A DNA stretch of 64,000 nucleotides from assembly GCA_947650365.1 (NCBI GenBank), contig CANTAL010000208.1, positions 417,135 through 481,134 on the forward strand. Direction: 5' to 3'. The notes under the pieces are model-generated. The model saw only the letters and a program-made list of their open reading frames with translations, did no database searches and was not told the DNA's origin. Below, in pieces: positions 47,991 through 59,274 of the stretch; the stretch's first letter is position 1; each line of letters begins with the position of its first letter. This stretch comes from Chamaelirium japonicum (taxonomy: Eukaryota; Streptophyta; Magnoliopsida; Liliales; Melanthiaceae). A program made the position numbers and the translations under genes.

Positions 47991-48747
47991 AAGCCAAGCC
48001 GATGCCACAACCGTCGAGGAAGCCGAAAGAATAAAGAAGTCTTGAAGAAGTAGCCATCGCCGTTCGAGAAGAAGATCGAGTCAAAGCTAAAGCCAAAGCC
48101 AACGCAAGAAGCCAAAGCAAACACACCGGTAAAGCCCGAGCCAAAGCAATGCACGTGCCAAAGCCAAGCAACTACGACGGTCACGAGCAAAGCACCGCAC
48201 GTTCTAGCCGATACGACGCGAAGTCCGGAAGAACTAAAGCATCGCAAGTCTCTACCCGCCTACGTTCAAGCGCAAGCGCCAAAGCAAAGCAAACGCCAGA
48301 GCCATGCCAAAGCAACGCCAAAGCCGAAAGCTAAAGCCAAAGCCGACGCCAAAAGCACGATCGACGCTGCGAACCGACGATCAAGGATGCCGAGGTCGAG
48401 CAAGGATCGAGGAAGACACGAAGACCGAGGAACGAAGCCCAAAACCTCCCTAGCTGAGAAAGCGCGAAGCACGGACGGGACAAAATCAACGGCCGATATT
48501 CCTTAGCCTCTCAAGAAACCCTCACCCTGTAAAGACCTCTGTCCTGGGCAACCCCTTCAGAGCTCTCGTACGAATACCATGTGGAGACGCGGATCAAAGG
48601 GACCCTTCAGAGGATCTCTCCCACAATCTCCTGATCAAATATTTGCCGCACCCGAACTCGCCACACCCGAGCCCCCGGGGTCCCGGCCACTCCGTAATCT
48701 CGTGTGATTCGCAATAAAGACGGCCCGGATCTTTTTCTGCGCTCACA

Positions 48748-48770
48748 AATTTCTGGCACGCCCGGTGGGA
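48748..48770 (+). other. Primer-binding site of the nested gag-only element
   Basis: The 5' LTR end CACA is followed by AATTTCTGGCACGCCCGG and TGGGACC. This is the position and style of Tat-lineage Gypsy primer sites. Which tRNA primes cannot be decided by eye. Confidence 0.6.
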
Positions 48771-48819
48771 CCTCCTCTCCTTTCATCCGTACGTTTGAAG
48801 GAGTTGCTTTAAGTTTGCC

Positions 48820-50766
48820 ATGGCCGGAACGAATGATGATACGTTTGCTCCAATAAGCCTTTCGCCTATCGCCGAGTCTCCACTACTCCAACATGGCGAT
48901 CCTGAAAATCCGGAGAGAGACATTCCCCCGGTGGTACGCGTCTACACTCGGCGTACTCAAACACTTGCAAACTTCTTCATGCCAGAAACTGCTGCCGAAG
49001 ATGCTCGCCAAAGCGCTAATGAGGCCTTGGTGCATGAAGAAACAAGCCTCGATCCTGGAATTCAAGTCCAGAAATTTGGGGAGGTCCAGCCCCAACCCAG
49101 AGCCCATTCTGGTTCTCCAGCGGACCTTGTACCTCCTTTGCAGGGGGCAAACGTCCGTCATCAAACAGAAGCAAGTCGGCGCAACTACGTCTCCGACGAT
49201 GACGGTAACGATGCAGGCATGCAACATCAAGACGTCCTGCGACATCATCCTCCGTCCGCTCTTCAGCTCCAAGTCATGCAAATGGGTGAACACATGGCGC
49301 AAATCACCCGACTAATGAAGGAGAATGATCGTCACATCAACACCTTGCTTCAAAGGCTAAGTGCGAGGGATGCTACGACATTCAGCCAACCTCCTGCTTC
49401 TCCAGTAGCTGCTCCAGCCCCATCTCCAACTCCCGCTCCTGTAGAAGTTGGCCCGACAATGCTAGCAACTACTCCCGCACTCTCCTCGGCTCTCGTGCCA
49501 GTCTCGGTGACCGTGCAACCTTCGATGGCAGCAACGATGAATGCCCAGCAAGTACAAGCGTTGGTGGCCGACATGATGCGTTCCCACGGTGACAGTCTAC
49601 CTTCGATTACAGCGGCATACTCAAAGCCTTACACCACAAGGATCCAACAGCTGCGCTTCCCTACCGGGTTCCAGCCGCCAAAGTTCCAGCACTTCGACGG
49701 GAAGGGCAATCCAAGGCAACACATTGCCCACTTTGTCGAAACTTGCAATAACGCCGGCACATACGGCGACGAGATGGTGAAGCAGTTCGTTCGCACCCTC
49801 AAAGGTAATGCTTTCGACTGGTATGTTGATCTTCCTCCAGGATCCATCAACAGCTGGGATCAAATGGAGAGGGAGTTCCTCAAACGCTTCTACAGCACTC
49901 GGCGCATCGTCAGTATGACCGAGCTTACTGCCACCAAGCAAAGGAAAGATGAGCCGGTGATCGACTACATCGATCATTGGAGGAACCTTGCGCTAAACTC
50001 ACGAGATCGCTTGTCTGAAGACTCGTCCATCGAGTTGTGCACCCAAGGCATGCATTGGGGCTTGCTCTACATCCTCAAAGGGATCAAGCCTCGGTCCTTC
50101 GAAGAACTGGCGACTCGGGCTCACGACATGGAGCTCAACTTAGCAAATCGCGGGGACTCAAAGACCAAAGCCTTCCAGAATGTGGAAGAGGAGCACGAAC
50201 CGGCGGCATCAATGCAAGTCAACGTCACCGACCTCGCTTCGACTTCCAAATCACTCAAGATCGGTGGCAAGCCGGACAAAGGCAAAGGAGCCGCCATACC
50301 ACCTCCTCAGCCTCAACGGCCACCAAGGATGACTCTCGAGGAGCTTGAAGCTAAGGAGTATCCCTTCCCAAACTCGGAAGTTTCCTCCATGTTCGATCAG
50401 TTGATGCAAGGAAAGATGATCGAGCTTCTGCCACCAAAAAGGCCGGAACAAGCACATCGAGTCAACGATCCGCTCTTCTGCAAGTACCACCGGATGGTCA
50501 GTCATCCCATCGAGAAGTGCTTTGTCTTCAAAGATAAGATCATGGCACTCGCCAAGCAAGGAATAATCGAGATCAACTCTAGTGATATCGTCGAGTCAAA
50601 TATGACGTCAATCACCTTCGACTCCTTCCCGCCAGCACTGACTGCTCCACAACGCACTTCAGCAAGGCTGCGCATCGTCTGTCAAAGATCGATGGCGAAA
50701 CCAACTTCAAGAAGACGACGATGGTATGCTCCTGCAGTGTCCAGGGCCAAATCCTCACTGCCTTAG
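48820..50766 (+). CDS. Gag of the nested element (648 aa, Ty3/Gypsy Retrotrans_gag)
   Basis: One uninterrupted frame from ATG (GCCATGGCCGG context) to TAG. It encodes the structural protein that would form virus-like particles. Residues 1-180 are variable with a VVRVYTRRTQTLANFF motif. A coiled stretch (LQVMQMGEHMAQITRLMKEN) is followed by a Pro/Ala/Thr-rich linker to about residue 230. The Retrotrans_gag core spans about 284-445 (PPKFQHFDGKGNPRQHIAHF, TLKGNAFDWYVDLPPGSINS, WDQMEREFLKRFYST, IDHWRNLAL). A C-terminal CKYHRMVSHPIEKCFVFKDK (near residue 550) is the atypical Cys/His cluster of Tat-type gags. The last 30 residues are basic and unlike the family, so a late frameshift may have changed the C-terminus. 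An intact 1.9-kb frame in a gag-only element suggests recent activity or selection on gag. Confidence 0.9.
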   Translation: MAGTNDDTFAPISLSPIAESPLLQHGDPENPERDIPPVVRVYTRRTQTLANFFMPETAAEDARQSANEALVHEETSLDPGIQVQKFGEVQPQPRAHSGSPADLVPPLQGANVRHQTEASRRNYVSDDDGNDAGMQHQDVLRHHPPSALQLQVMQMGEHMAQITRLMKENDRHINTLLQRLSARDATTFSQPPASPVAAPAPSPTPAPVEVGPTMLATTPALSSALVPVSVTVQPSMAATMNAQQVQALVADMMRSHGDSLPSITAAYSKPYTTRIQQLRFPTGFQPPKFQHFDGKGNPRQHIAHFVETCNNAGTYGDEMVKQFVRTLKGNAFDWYVDLPPGSINSWDQMEREFLKRFYSTRRIVSMTELTATKQRKDEPVIDYIDHWRNLALNSRDRLSEDSSIELCTQGMHWGLLYILKGIKPRSFEELATRAHDMELNLANRGDSKTKAFQNVEEEHEPAASMQVNVTDLASTSKSLKIGGKPDKGKGAAIPPPQPQRPPRMTLEELEAKEYPFPNSEVSSMFDQLMQGKMIELLPPKRPEQAHRVNDPLFCKYHRMVSHPIEKCFVFKDKIMALAKQGIIEINSSDIVESNMTSITFDSFPPALTAPQRTSARLRIVCQRSMAKPTSRRRRWYAPAVSRAKSSLP

Positions 50767-53700
50767 GGGTCTCTCGTGCAAACGCTCCCTTTTCTAAACA
50801 AAGCTACACCCCAGCATGTGCTCAAAGCAAGAAACGAGCAAAGAGACCCTGAAGTCAGCCTGCTAGGCCAGCCATCAAAGCAAGTCCTTCCGATCGAAGA
50901 AGAGCCTTTGGTTACAGCACCAATTCTTCACCCTGGCAAGGAAGATCTTACTGATGAAAATGCATGGGCTATGGTGCCTCGAAGGAGAAGGCCACGATGA
51001 TCAAACTACAGGATAGCACGTCTAGCCAACCACGAGCAAGATCAGGCGACCACAAAACTCCCCGAAAGAAAGACCTTCAAGGAAAAGAGTGAAGTTCCAG
51101 AAAGAAAGACGTCCAAAGTACCTCCAGCAAGTCCGGAAAATCAATTCCAGCAAACATGCCTAGAGCTAGCAACACTCAAGGAGTTCTTTCCCAATCGCTT
51201 CCTTGAAGCCGATCAAAACTTCAAGGTTTCCTGCTGCATGATGGAAGTTCATCAAATGCTCCAGGAAGACGATAAAGAAGGCGGCTCCAATATCGAAATC
51301 ATGGAGAGGAGCATCGCCGCCAACAGCAAGCCGTGCAACGAGGCTGAAGCACACCTTGCTGACGTCAAGTTCCACCAGGTCAAAGACCCCGTTGCTGAAG
51401 TTCCTCCAGCAAAAGCTCCACGAGCCTAGAAAGCCAAAGCAGCTGCGAGGGACAAAACCTCTCCACTTGCGAAACTAGTGACATCCTCTGGCCAGACGGT
51501 GCACAAAGATAAAGAAGCGCCAGCATCAAGACGAAAAATTCACATCAACTTTAGATCAAGCTCAATGCCACATGTTCCGTTGCCTGCTCAAGCTGCGTCA
51601 GTCCTGTGGCTCGCACCTCAATGGCTTCGCAAGCCAGGACGATCGCCTTCCACTCGAACAAAGGAACTATCGTCACTATTTCTCGAGGCCAACTTCATCA
51701 CTTTGCAAGAGATGACACTGCCGTTACATGGTCTGTTACATGCCTCGAGCTCAACCGAGTCTTCCGAGTACACCAGCTCCGAGCGACTTGCAATCAAGCC
51801 AGAAAACACTCGGGGGCAAAACTCTACCGAGTTGATGTTCAAATCCAGTCGCAACAAAGAAAGCACGGTGCACATGGGTTCACTACCCTCAATTGCAATT
51901 CCGCTTCACTTGACAAAAACTCAAGCTCGCCTCTCCAAAAGCGGCGAACAAATTCCTCCAAATTGCCGAGGCATCGGCTCCAGTCAAACCCCAGTAATCA
52001 CCAAAACTCCGGTCAAGAAGATCTTCACTTCTAACTACATTGAAGCGAAGAAGGCGGATGACAACTGCGAACCAGCGGCGACTTTGCCTACCAGCGGCAA
52101 GTCCCTCAAAAGGTACTTTGCCTAGCGCAAGGTTACCCCCATTTTCCAAAAAAAAAAAAGGAATAAAGAAACTACGTGTGACTTGATCCCTCTTAGTAGG
52201 GTACGTAGGCAGCCTGTGAAGGTTCAGTCCAAACAAAAAAAAAAAGTAAACCACCATTCTAGAAAAATAAGCCCAGAAAAGACGCAAGTCCAACTCCGTG
52301 GGACGAGAAGCTGTCAGCCTCTGTCAAGCCACCAGCTCCCAGCGCTGCCACAACTCATCTCTTGGGGCACCCACACAGTGCAACTCCGAAAGATGAGAAA
52401 CTACTAGCTCAACGCGTCGCAAGCTCTGCACGTTGCTTTGCAAGGTTCGCTCTGAAAGTCTTCTCAGTCGCTCGAGCTATCTTCAAACATGACTCCGATT
52501 TCTAAAGCGACGCACAAACGGCCTCCACTTTCTTCTGCACCCGAACCAAGTCTGCAGTAGCAAACGTGTGAAGCCCCTCCAGTCAACATTCCTCTTCCTC
52601 GGCCTTTGCCAATGCCAAGGAAGCATCCTCCTCTAGTGAAGCCCGTTGCAAGCAATGAGCCTAGCTATCCGCTAAAAGGGTGCACATATGCTCCTTAAAC
52701 AAGGAGCCATCCACCAGGAAACCCACCAGCTACTCAAAGCGTCAAGACCCTCCTCCTGGAAGGGTGCGAGCGTCGCCTGGATAAACTTACAGTACAATTA
52801 TCCAAAAGAAGCTTAGAAAGAAAGCTCTGCGATCTACACTTTCGCTGACAAGCCTCGGAGTGCTGAGACAAGGCGCAATCCTGTCCTGAAGACCCAAGCA
52901 CGGGAACCACCTCTTGAACCATCGCCGTGACGGCTGTCAAAGACGCCACAGGAGCTGACAAAGAAGCTGCGACCAAAACATCTGTAGGAACTGACTCCTG
53001 AATGGCAACTCCGGACTCGGTCGAACGATCTGCTGAGAATATCCCTCATTGGTGAGAATGAGCTCATCCAACTTCGACACACGCTTCCTGCTTCAAAGTA
53101 CGGCGGTAGAAGACTCGCACGAAAGGGGAACAAAGATGCGTACTCCCGTGGGAGACCGCATCGACGATCCATCCAAAAGTCGGAAAGCTCTCGTAACGGC
53201 GGTAGAAGACTTGCGCAAAAGGGAAACGAAGATGCGTACTCCTGTGGGAGACCACATCGACGATCCATCCAGACGACGGAAAGCTCTCATAACGGCGCAC
53301 CCTGAAGAAAGAAAGGGAGAAAAGCACAAATTAGTCACGCATACGGGCACAAACAAATCAAGTCAAGGCAAAAAAAAAAGAAGAAAGAAAAGGGCCCCGA
53401 GCCAAGGACCGCATCCTCCGCGACCTCCACGAAGCCAAAAAGATTGTTGGAGCTATCACCGAGGTCAAGTTCGGCAAGCAAAAGACGACCAAGACAGGCT
53501 GCTCCTTGTCAATACTAGTGGCTTCGTCTTCCTCCTCGTTGAATTCCAGAACGCATATCTCAATATCCTTCAAACCAGCGTCACCACTAGAAAAAGTTCT
53601 CTCCATAGTCCAAAGGAACATCCAGCTCACCTCGATCAGCCTGCTCGGGTGCAACCTTGCCAGTCGCTATGCTCACACGGTAGACCTCAACGATCCCGCC

Positions 53701-55942
53701 GGCCTTCGGAAAACACTCAAAGGGATGAGTCCAGCAAGGAGACGAAAAGTGCAAGTCAAATCAAGATGTGAGGTCAATTCCAGAAGAAAATGGAAGTGCA
53801 AGTCCAGAAGTCGGAAAAAAAAAGAAAAAAAAAGAAAAAGAAAAATGGAGCTGAAGCTGCAACCCCAAAGGGCACCATAGCCCCATGAAAAACCCAAGAC
53901 CGGAGAGGGGTCAGCAGCCCTTTCCTTTCTTCAAAATCCAAGAACCCAAAGGCCCATAGCCCCTTAATGCCAAAAACAAAAATATAGAGCGGTCCGTAGC
54001 AAAAATAGCCACAGCCCTCTTCTCTCCGAAAACCCACAGCCCCCAAACGGGGCTGTGGTCTTCAACTCCTGCGCCCCCAGCCGGAGCCCTCACCCTCAGT
54101 CGTTCGCGTGCCTGAGTTGCTCCCACACCGGCTACCCGTAGCTCTGCTTGATCTGCGGCCTGCGCACCACCACCGCCCGCCTGCGGCCTCGCGCCTTGAC
54201 TCGCACGTCGGCCACCGTCGCTGTCATACCACTCGTGCCAAGCCTGGCCACCACAAGCCACTGCTGTCGCCGCTATTGCCGACACCGCAACCGCACCTTG
54301 CCCTCGCTGCAACCGCGCCTCCTGCGTTGTTCCACGCGCACCGCCTCCGCGCCCCAAGGCAGCCGCCGTAGCCTGTTGGACCTTTGACCGCGTGACCAAG
54401 ATCCGCGGTCTCCAGTGTGGCTGAAGCCCGTACCTCGCACCTGCCGGTGAGCCCAACTCCTGCACCCACAGTTGTCGCCTGCCTGAGCTGCTCCCACGCC
54501 GGCCACTCGCAGCTCTGCCCGATCTGCGACCTGCGCACCGCCATCGCTCGGCCATCGTCAGCACGCCACTCGCGATCGTCACCTCTGCGCACATTCAGCC
54601 CGAGCTTGGCATGGACCCAGCGCCCGTCGGCGCTCTGCTCGGCCTTCGCTTTATGCGCCCGCGGCCACCGGCCGCCTTCACCGCAACCACCGCTGCTGCG
54701 CCCCGCGCCGGAACCCAAGCCGGCCACCTCGCTACTGCTCTGTCCATAAAACAAAGAAGGCAGAGAAGTGGGACCCGCAGTTACCAAAACCCCCAACCAC
54801 GGCCGGCTCGTGGACCCTGGTACCTAAAAAAAAAAACCGCCGATTGAGCTGTAGCCCCAAACAAGTGGGGGCCACGGTCCCTGCTCGAACGGAAGAGGAG
54901 GCCACGGCCCAAAAATTAGCCGCAGCCCCCTCCACTCTCTGATAAAACCCGCAGCCCCCAAAGGGGGCTGCTGATGTTTGACCGCGAAGCTGCCCCCGCG
55001 TCCGTGCCGGCCTGCCGCTCCGCGCCCGCCTCCGTGCCGCCGTGTCCGTGCCAGCCTGCCGTCCCCGCGCCCGCTCGCCGGCCATTCACACCGCCCGGCC
55101 GCCGCTGTCGCGCCCCGCGCCCACCTGGCCTCCGCGCCCCGCGCGCCGCCTGGCCTATACACCGCCCGGCTGCCGCTCCGTGCGCCACCTGGCCTCCACG
55201 CCCCGCGCCGCTTATCGCCCGCCGCTACTATGCCCGGCCACCGCCGGCCGCCTCCACGCTGCTGCCACCGCTGGTTTCTGCGAACAAGAGAAGAGACCGA
55301 AACAAAAAAAAAAAAGAAAAAAAGAAAAGAAAAGAAGGAAACAGAGACGGGAAAAACCATTTTTCATTGAACCCCCTATATATAGCCATAATCGGTTATT
55401 GGGATAGAAAAGGGATAAATCTCCCATCCCATGAATCTAGGGGTCTATATCCGTTGGGCATCCGTATCCGATGCAACCACCGTTTCATAACAGAAACCAG
55501 AGAAGGAAAAAAAAAGGAAAGAAAAAGAGAAAGAAAGGAAGGAGGAAGAAAGAGGAGTAGAAAGAAGGAGGGAATCTGGCACGCCTTCGACCACTTCGCC
55601 TCCTTCACCATTGAGCTCCCGCACCGAAGAGGGGCAACAACCCTCAGCCAAGGCGCATCGCGGTCGTCCTCGCGCTCCCGTCGCCTTGCTGCCATGGGAC
55701 TCCGCGCTGCGGCTGCCGTCAACGTTCACGCCATCCTCGATGCAAAGTAAATCCGCGACAACAAGGAAGATGAACAAAACCCTAGAAGGTGTCTTCGACT
55801 CCAAGCCGCCAAAGCCTTTCGTCTCCCGCGCTAGCAAAACAATAGGGGAAACGAAATGGCGGAGGGTCTTGTAAAGACCTAAATTCCGAGCGAACATGCA
55901 AGTCAAGTCCAAGCGGTACGCGTTTCCCGCGGGCGCACTCGA
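50767..55942 (+). other. Internal region of the nested element, no pol
   Basis: Short frames after gag (50776-51000; about 51,150-51,429 with LKEFFPNRFLEADQNFKVSC) look like the decayed stretch that lies between gag and protease in Tat elements. After that there is no recognisable enzyme. A tandem duplication of about 107 bp lies at 53101-53300 (GGCGGTAGAAGACT at 53101 and 53208). A GC-rich duplicated block is at 54060-54180 and 54450-54560 (CTGAG-TGCTCCCAC, CGGCTACCCG). There are several purine-rich AAAAGAAAAAG runs and GC-rich stretches near 55,000-55,250. Long open frames in the GC-rich parts are composition effects. Confidence 0.65.
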
Positions 55943-55957
55943 ACTTGAGGGGGCATT
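55943..55957 (+). other. Polypurine tract of the nested element
   Basis: ACTTGAGGGGGCATT lies directly before the 3' LTR start TGTGGGCATC. Confidence 0.7.
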
Positions 55958-58068
55958 TGTGGGCATCGAAATTAGCCCACAGGTCGAACCCGACCCGCAT
56001 ATGCGAACTTGGCCCGAACACAACGGCCCACATGCGAACTTGGCCCGCACACAACGGCCCGCATGCGAAACCTGGCCCACACACAACGGCCCGCATGCGA
56101 AACCTGGCCCACACACAACGGCCCACCTGCGAACTCGGCCCGCACACAATGGCCCGCATGCGAACTCGGCCCGTACACAATGGCTCGCATGCGAACTCAG
56201 TTCGCGCACATGGCCCGTACATAAAAAGGGCCTGACTCAAAGCAAACGGGTCCCACCGGACCCGCTACCCGAACCCAAAAGGGGGGTTCACAGGCCCCCC
56301 TCTTCTTGAAAACCGTGCCCCCCACCCCATGGGGAGGTGTGGCCGGCCATAAAGGAAAGAAAAGAAAAAGAAAAAGAAAAGAAAAAGAAAAGAAAAAGAA
56401 AAAGAAAAGAAAAGAAAAAATCCTAACCGCCTCGATGCGGGGGGAGGTGGCGTGGACGTCTACACAATCGTAGATCCGCGACGATCCCTCGATCCGACGG
56501 ACAAGATGACGTCGTGTCGCCATGCAATCGGAAGGTGCAAAGATGACTACGTATCTTCAAAGATCAAGTCACATCTTGCCCATAACCATCCCCACAAAAA
56601 TAGGGAAACAAATCAAGGTTGGTTCCCCCAAATAAGGTAACCACATCTTGATGGTTATGGGGGGAGATATTGGATGAAACAAAAAGATTTCAGCCATATC
56701 TCTCCCAACCTCCCCCCTTTGCCTATAAATAGAAGGGGTGGGGGAAGGCATCAGAGGTCCTAAGGTTGAAGACGAAAGGGCTCTACAAGAGAAGCTCCAA
56801 CGCTTGAAGACCGAAGGCTTCACTAGGCACGGCAAGCACGTCCTACGGGAATACTTGGCCCTTCAAGTCCTCATCAACGTGAAGACCTTGCACTCGAAGA
56901 TCAAAGCTTCGACTCCTTGCACGAAGAAGAAAGCTTGGAGAAGAAGACCCGGAGTCGTCGTCACCCCGACTTCTCCAATGATCTTCATCAACTCCGAAGA
57001 CGCCATAAGCAAAGGCCGGAGAAGAAGATTGAAGCCGACAACACCCGTCGTCTTCAACAAAGGTGTCGACTCCTCGCACGAAGAAGAAAGCTTGGAGAAG
57101 AAGGCCTGAAGCCGGTGCTACCCCTGTCGTCTTCGTCAGCAAAAGCCGACGCTACAACCGTCGCACGGAGATCGGTGCTACCCCCACCGTCTTCATCAAC
57201 AAAAGCCGACGCTACAACCGTCGCACAGAGATCGGTGCTACCCCTGCCGTCTTCATCAACAAAAGCCGACGCTACAACCGTCGCACGAAGATCGGTGCTA
57301 CGCCCGCCGAAAAGCCAAGCCGATGCCACAACCGTCGAGGAAGCCGGAAGAATAAAGAAGTCTTGAAGAAGTAGCCATCACCGTTCAAGAAGAAGATCGA
57401 GTCAAAGCTAAAGCCAAAGCCAACACAAGAAGCCAAAGAAAACGCACCGGTAAAGCCCGAGTCAAAGCAACGCACGTGCCAAAGCCAAGCAACTACGACG
57501 GTCACGAGCAAAGCACCGCACGTTCTAGCCGATACGACGCGAAGTCCGGAAGAACTAAAGCATCGCAAGCCTCTACCCGCCTATGTTCAAGCGTAAGCGC
57601 CAAAGCAAAGCAAACGCCAGAGCCACGCCAAAGCAACGCCAAAGCCGAAAGCTAAAGCCAAAGTCGACGCCAAAAGCACGATCGACGCCGCGAACCGACA
57701 ATCAAGGATGCCGAGGTCGAGCAAGGATCGAGGAAGACACGAAGACCGAGGAACGAAGCCCAAAACCTCCCTAGCCGAGAAAGCGCGAAGCACGGACGGG
57801 ACAAAATCAACGGCCGATATTCCTTAGCCTCTCAAGAAACCCTCACCCTGTAAAGACCTCTGTCCTGGGCAACCCCTTCAGAGCTCTCGCACGAATACCA
57901 CGTGGAGACGCGGATCAAAGGGACCCTCCAGAGGATCTCTCCCACAATCTCCTGATCAAATATTTGCCGCACCCGGACTCGCCACACCCGAGCCCCCGGG
58001 GTCCTGGCCACTCTGTAATCTCGTGTGATTCGCAATAAAGACGGCCCGGATCTTTTTCTGCGCTCACA
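55958..58068 (+). repeat. 3' LTR of the nested gag-only element
   Basis: Matches 46648-48747 throughout, with scattered substitutions and small length changes in the AAAAGAAAAAG run. It ends TCTGCGCTCACA and is followed by the TSD ACAAC. Confidence 0.92.
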
Positions 58069-58073
58069 ACAAC

Positions 58074-58601
58074 CTTCCTTCCAACTTTGTGAGTTGGTTT
58101 GGGAATATGGCATACCTCTTCGTTCAACTTTATCGGCTGAACCTCAAGGTGGAGAAAAAGTTGGACTCCCTTTACCGACTCAGGATGGGATCGGATGAGA
58201 CCCTCCGAGAGTTCACTCGGAGGTTCCGGAATGAGCACGCTGCGCTCTCCGGGCGTCACCTCGATGATGAAGCTGTCATGCTCGCATTCCAGAATACTCT
58301 ACGCTTGGACCTCCACATCTACAACGACCTCATCCGCAATCCTCCTGCCTCCCTCAGAGTGCTCTTAAATCAGATCCAGCGGGAGATCGAGGTTGAGGAT
58401 GATCAAGTCACTCGTAAGAAATGTGACTTGAAGAAGCATCTTTCTGACAAAGAACCAACAAGACCAATAACTCAAGCTCACAATGTTCAGGCTAAGAAAG
58501 ATAGAACCTACAAGAGGCCAAAACAGGCAGGCGATAGATCCGGAGAGCCTCAGAGGACCATGGATACCAAAGGGAAGCAGCTCATCAACCGATCAGAATA
58601 G
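58074..58601 (+). CDS. Gag of the outer element, C-terminal part (175 codons plus stop)
   Basis: Continues in frame from 46647. The sequence after the TSD reads LPSNFVSWFGNMAYLFVQLY, completing the gag core begun with LLDWYHN. Further motifs are LYRLRMGSDETLREFTRRFR, AVMLAFQNTLRLDLHIYNDL and LLNQIQREIEVEDD, ending in a Lys/Arg-rich tail with no zinc knuckle. Before the nested insertion the frame was open for about 310 residues from the ATG at 46243. Confidence 0.83.
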   Translation, partial: LPSNFVSWFGNMAYLFVQLYRLNLKVEKKLDSLYRLRMGSDETLREFTRRFRNEHAALSGRHLDDEAVMLAFQNTLRLDLHIYNDLIRNPPASLRVLLNQIQREIEVEDDQVTRKKCDLKKHLSDKEPTRPITQAHNVQAKKDRTYKRPKQAGDRSGEPQRTMDTKGKQLINRSE

Positions 58602-58719
58602 AAGTTCGCCAACTATCAATAACCTGGAAGGTCGCTCATCTGAAATCCACGATGTAACATCTTCTGAGCTATCAATGAAATAACAACTATTTCAAATTCG
58701 GTCTCAACTTCTACTCAAT

Positions 58720-59262
58720 GCCATAGTTAGTTCGGTTCGCGTTGCGACATGGCCGATTAACCTGCAATGGTATAAAACTACGTGTCCCGAGACCTAGGTT
58801 CAACTGAAATGACACTTCACCTAAGTCCAATGATACAAAGGCGCTACGTTGAGTACTCCGAATCATTGGCGTGACACATGCTCCCGTTGTCACGTAAGGA
58901 CATATGCACTAGTGTTTTGCCACAATTAGTTCGGTTTGCGTTGCGACACGACCGACTAACTTGCAACGATACAAAGCTACGTGTCACGATACGTAGGTTC
59001 GACTGAAACAAGGCTTCTCCTAATTCTAACCGATACATAGGCGCTACACTGAGTACTCCGAATAATTAGCGTCACACATGCTCTTGTTGTCATGTAAAGG
59101 CACATGCACTAGTGCCTCATCACAGTTAGTTCGGATCGTGTTGCGGTATGGCCGACTAACCTGCAATAGTACAAAGCTACACGTCCCGATGTAGGTTTGA
59201 TTAAAATGGCGCTACGCCTAAGTCCAACCGATGCAAAGGCGCTACACTGAGTACTTCAAATT
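58720..59262 (+). repeat. Tandem array 1: ~200-bp unit, 2.6 copies
   Basis: TTAGTTCGG starts units near 58726, 58926 and 59126. Each has GCGTTGCGACA, CCGAYTAACYTGCAA, GGCGCTAC and TGAGTACTCCGAAT. Confidence 0.88.
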
Positions 59263-59274
59263 CTAACCCCCATC

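Larger units (their letters stand above)
46648..48747 (+). repeat. 5' LTR of the nested gag-only element
   Basis: Begins TGTGGGCATCGAAATTAGCC and ends TCTGCGCTCACA. It contains a 27-30-bp tandem array (46678-46915), a TATAAATA box (47403-47410), a 63-bp tandem array (47798-47990) and AAAGCCRACGC short repeats (48084-48360). An AATAAA signal (48713-48718) lies 29 bases before the LTR end, so R would be about 1.3 kb and U5 very short. Confidence 0.92.
46648..58068 (+). mobile_element. Second gag-only (TR-GAG-like) LTR element, TSD ACAAC
   Basis: An 11,421-bp element with LTRs 46648-48747 and 55958-58068. ACAAC flanks it at 46643-46647 and 58069-58073. The internal order is primer site, gag (48820-50766), a long region without pol, and a polypurine tract. 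LTRs are very alike over 2.1 kb; the first 85 bases differ at three positions. No RT, RNase H or integrase motif was found in any frame. With a gag but no pol it fits the TR-GAG description, and it must rely on enzymes from elsewhere. It is the youngest layer of the nest. Confidence 0.92.

Noticed and set aside
54224..55360. Long minus-strand frames (up to 227 codons) in the GC-rich part of the nested element
   Set aside because: High GC removes stop codons; both strands are open at once, with duplicated blocks inside and no domain signature.
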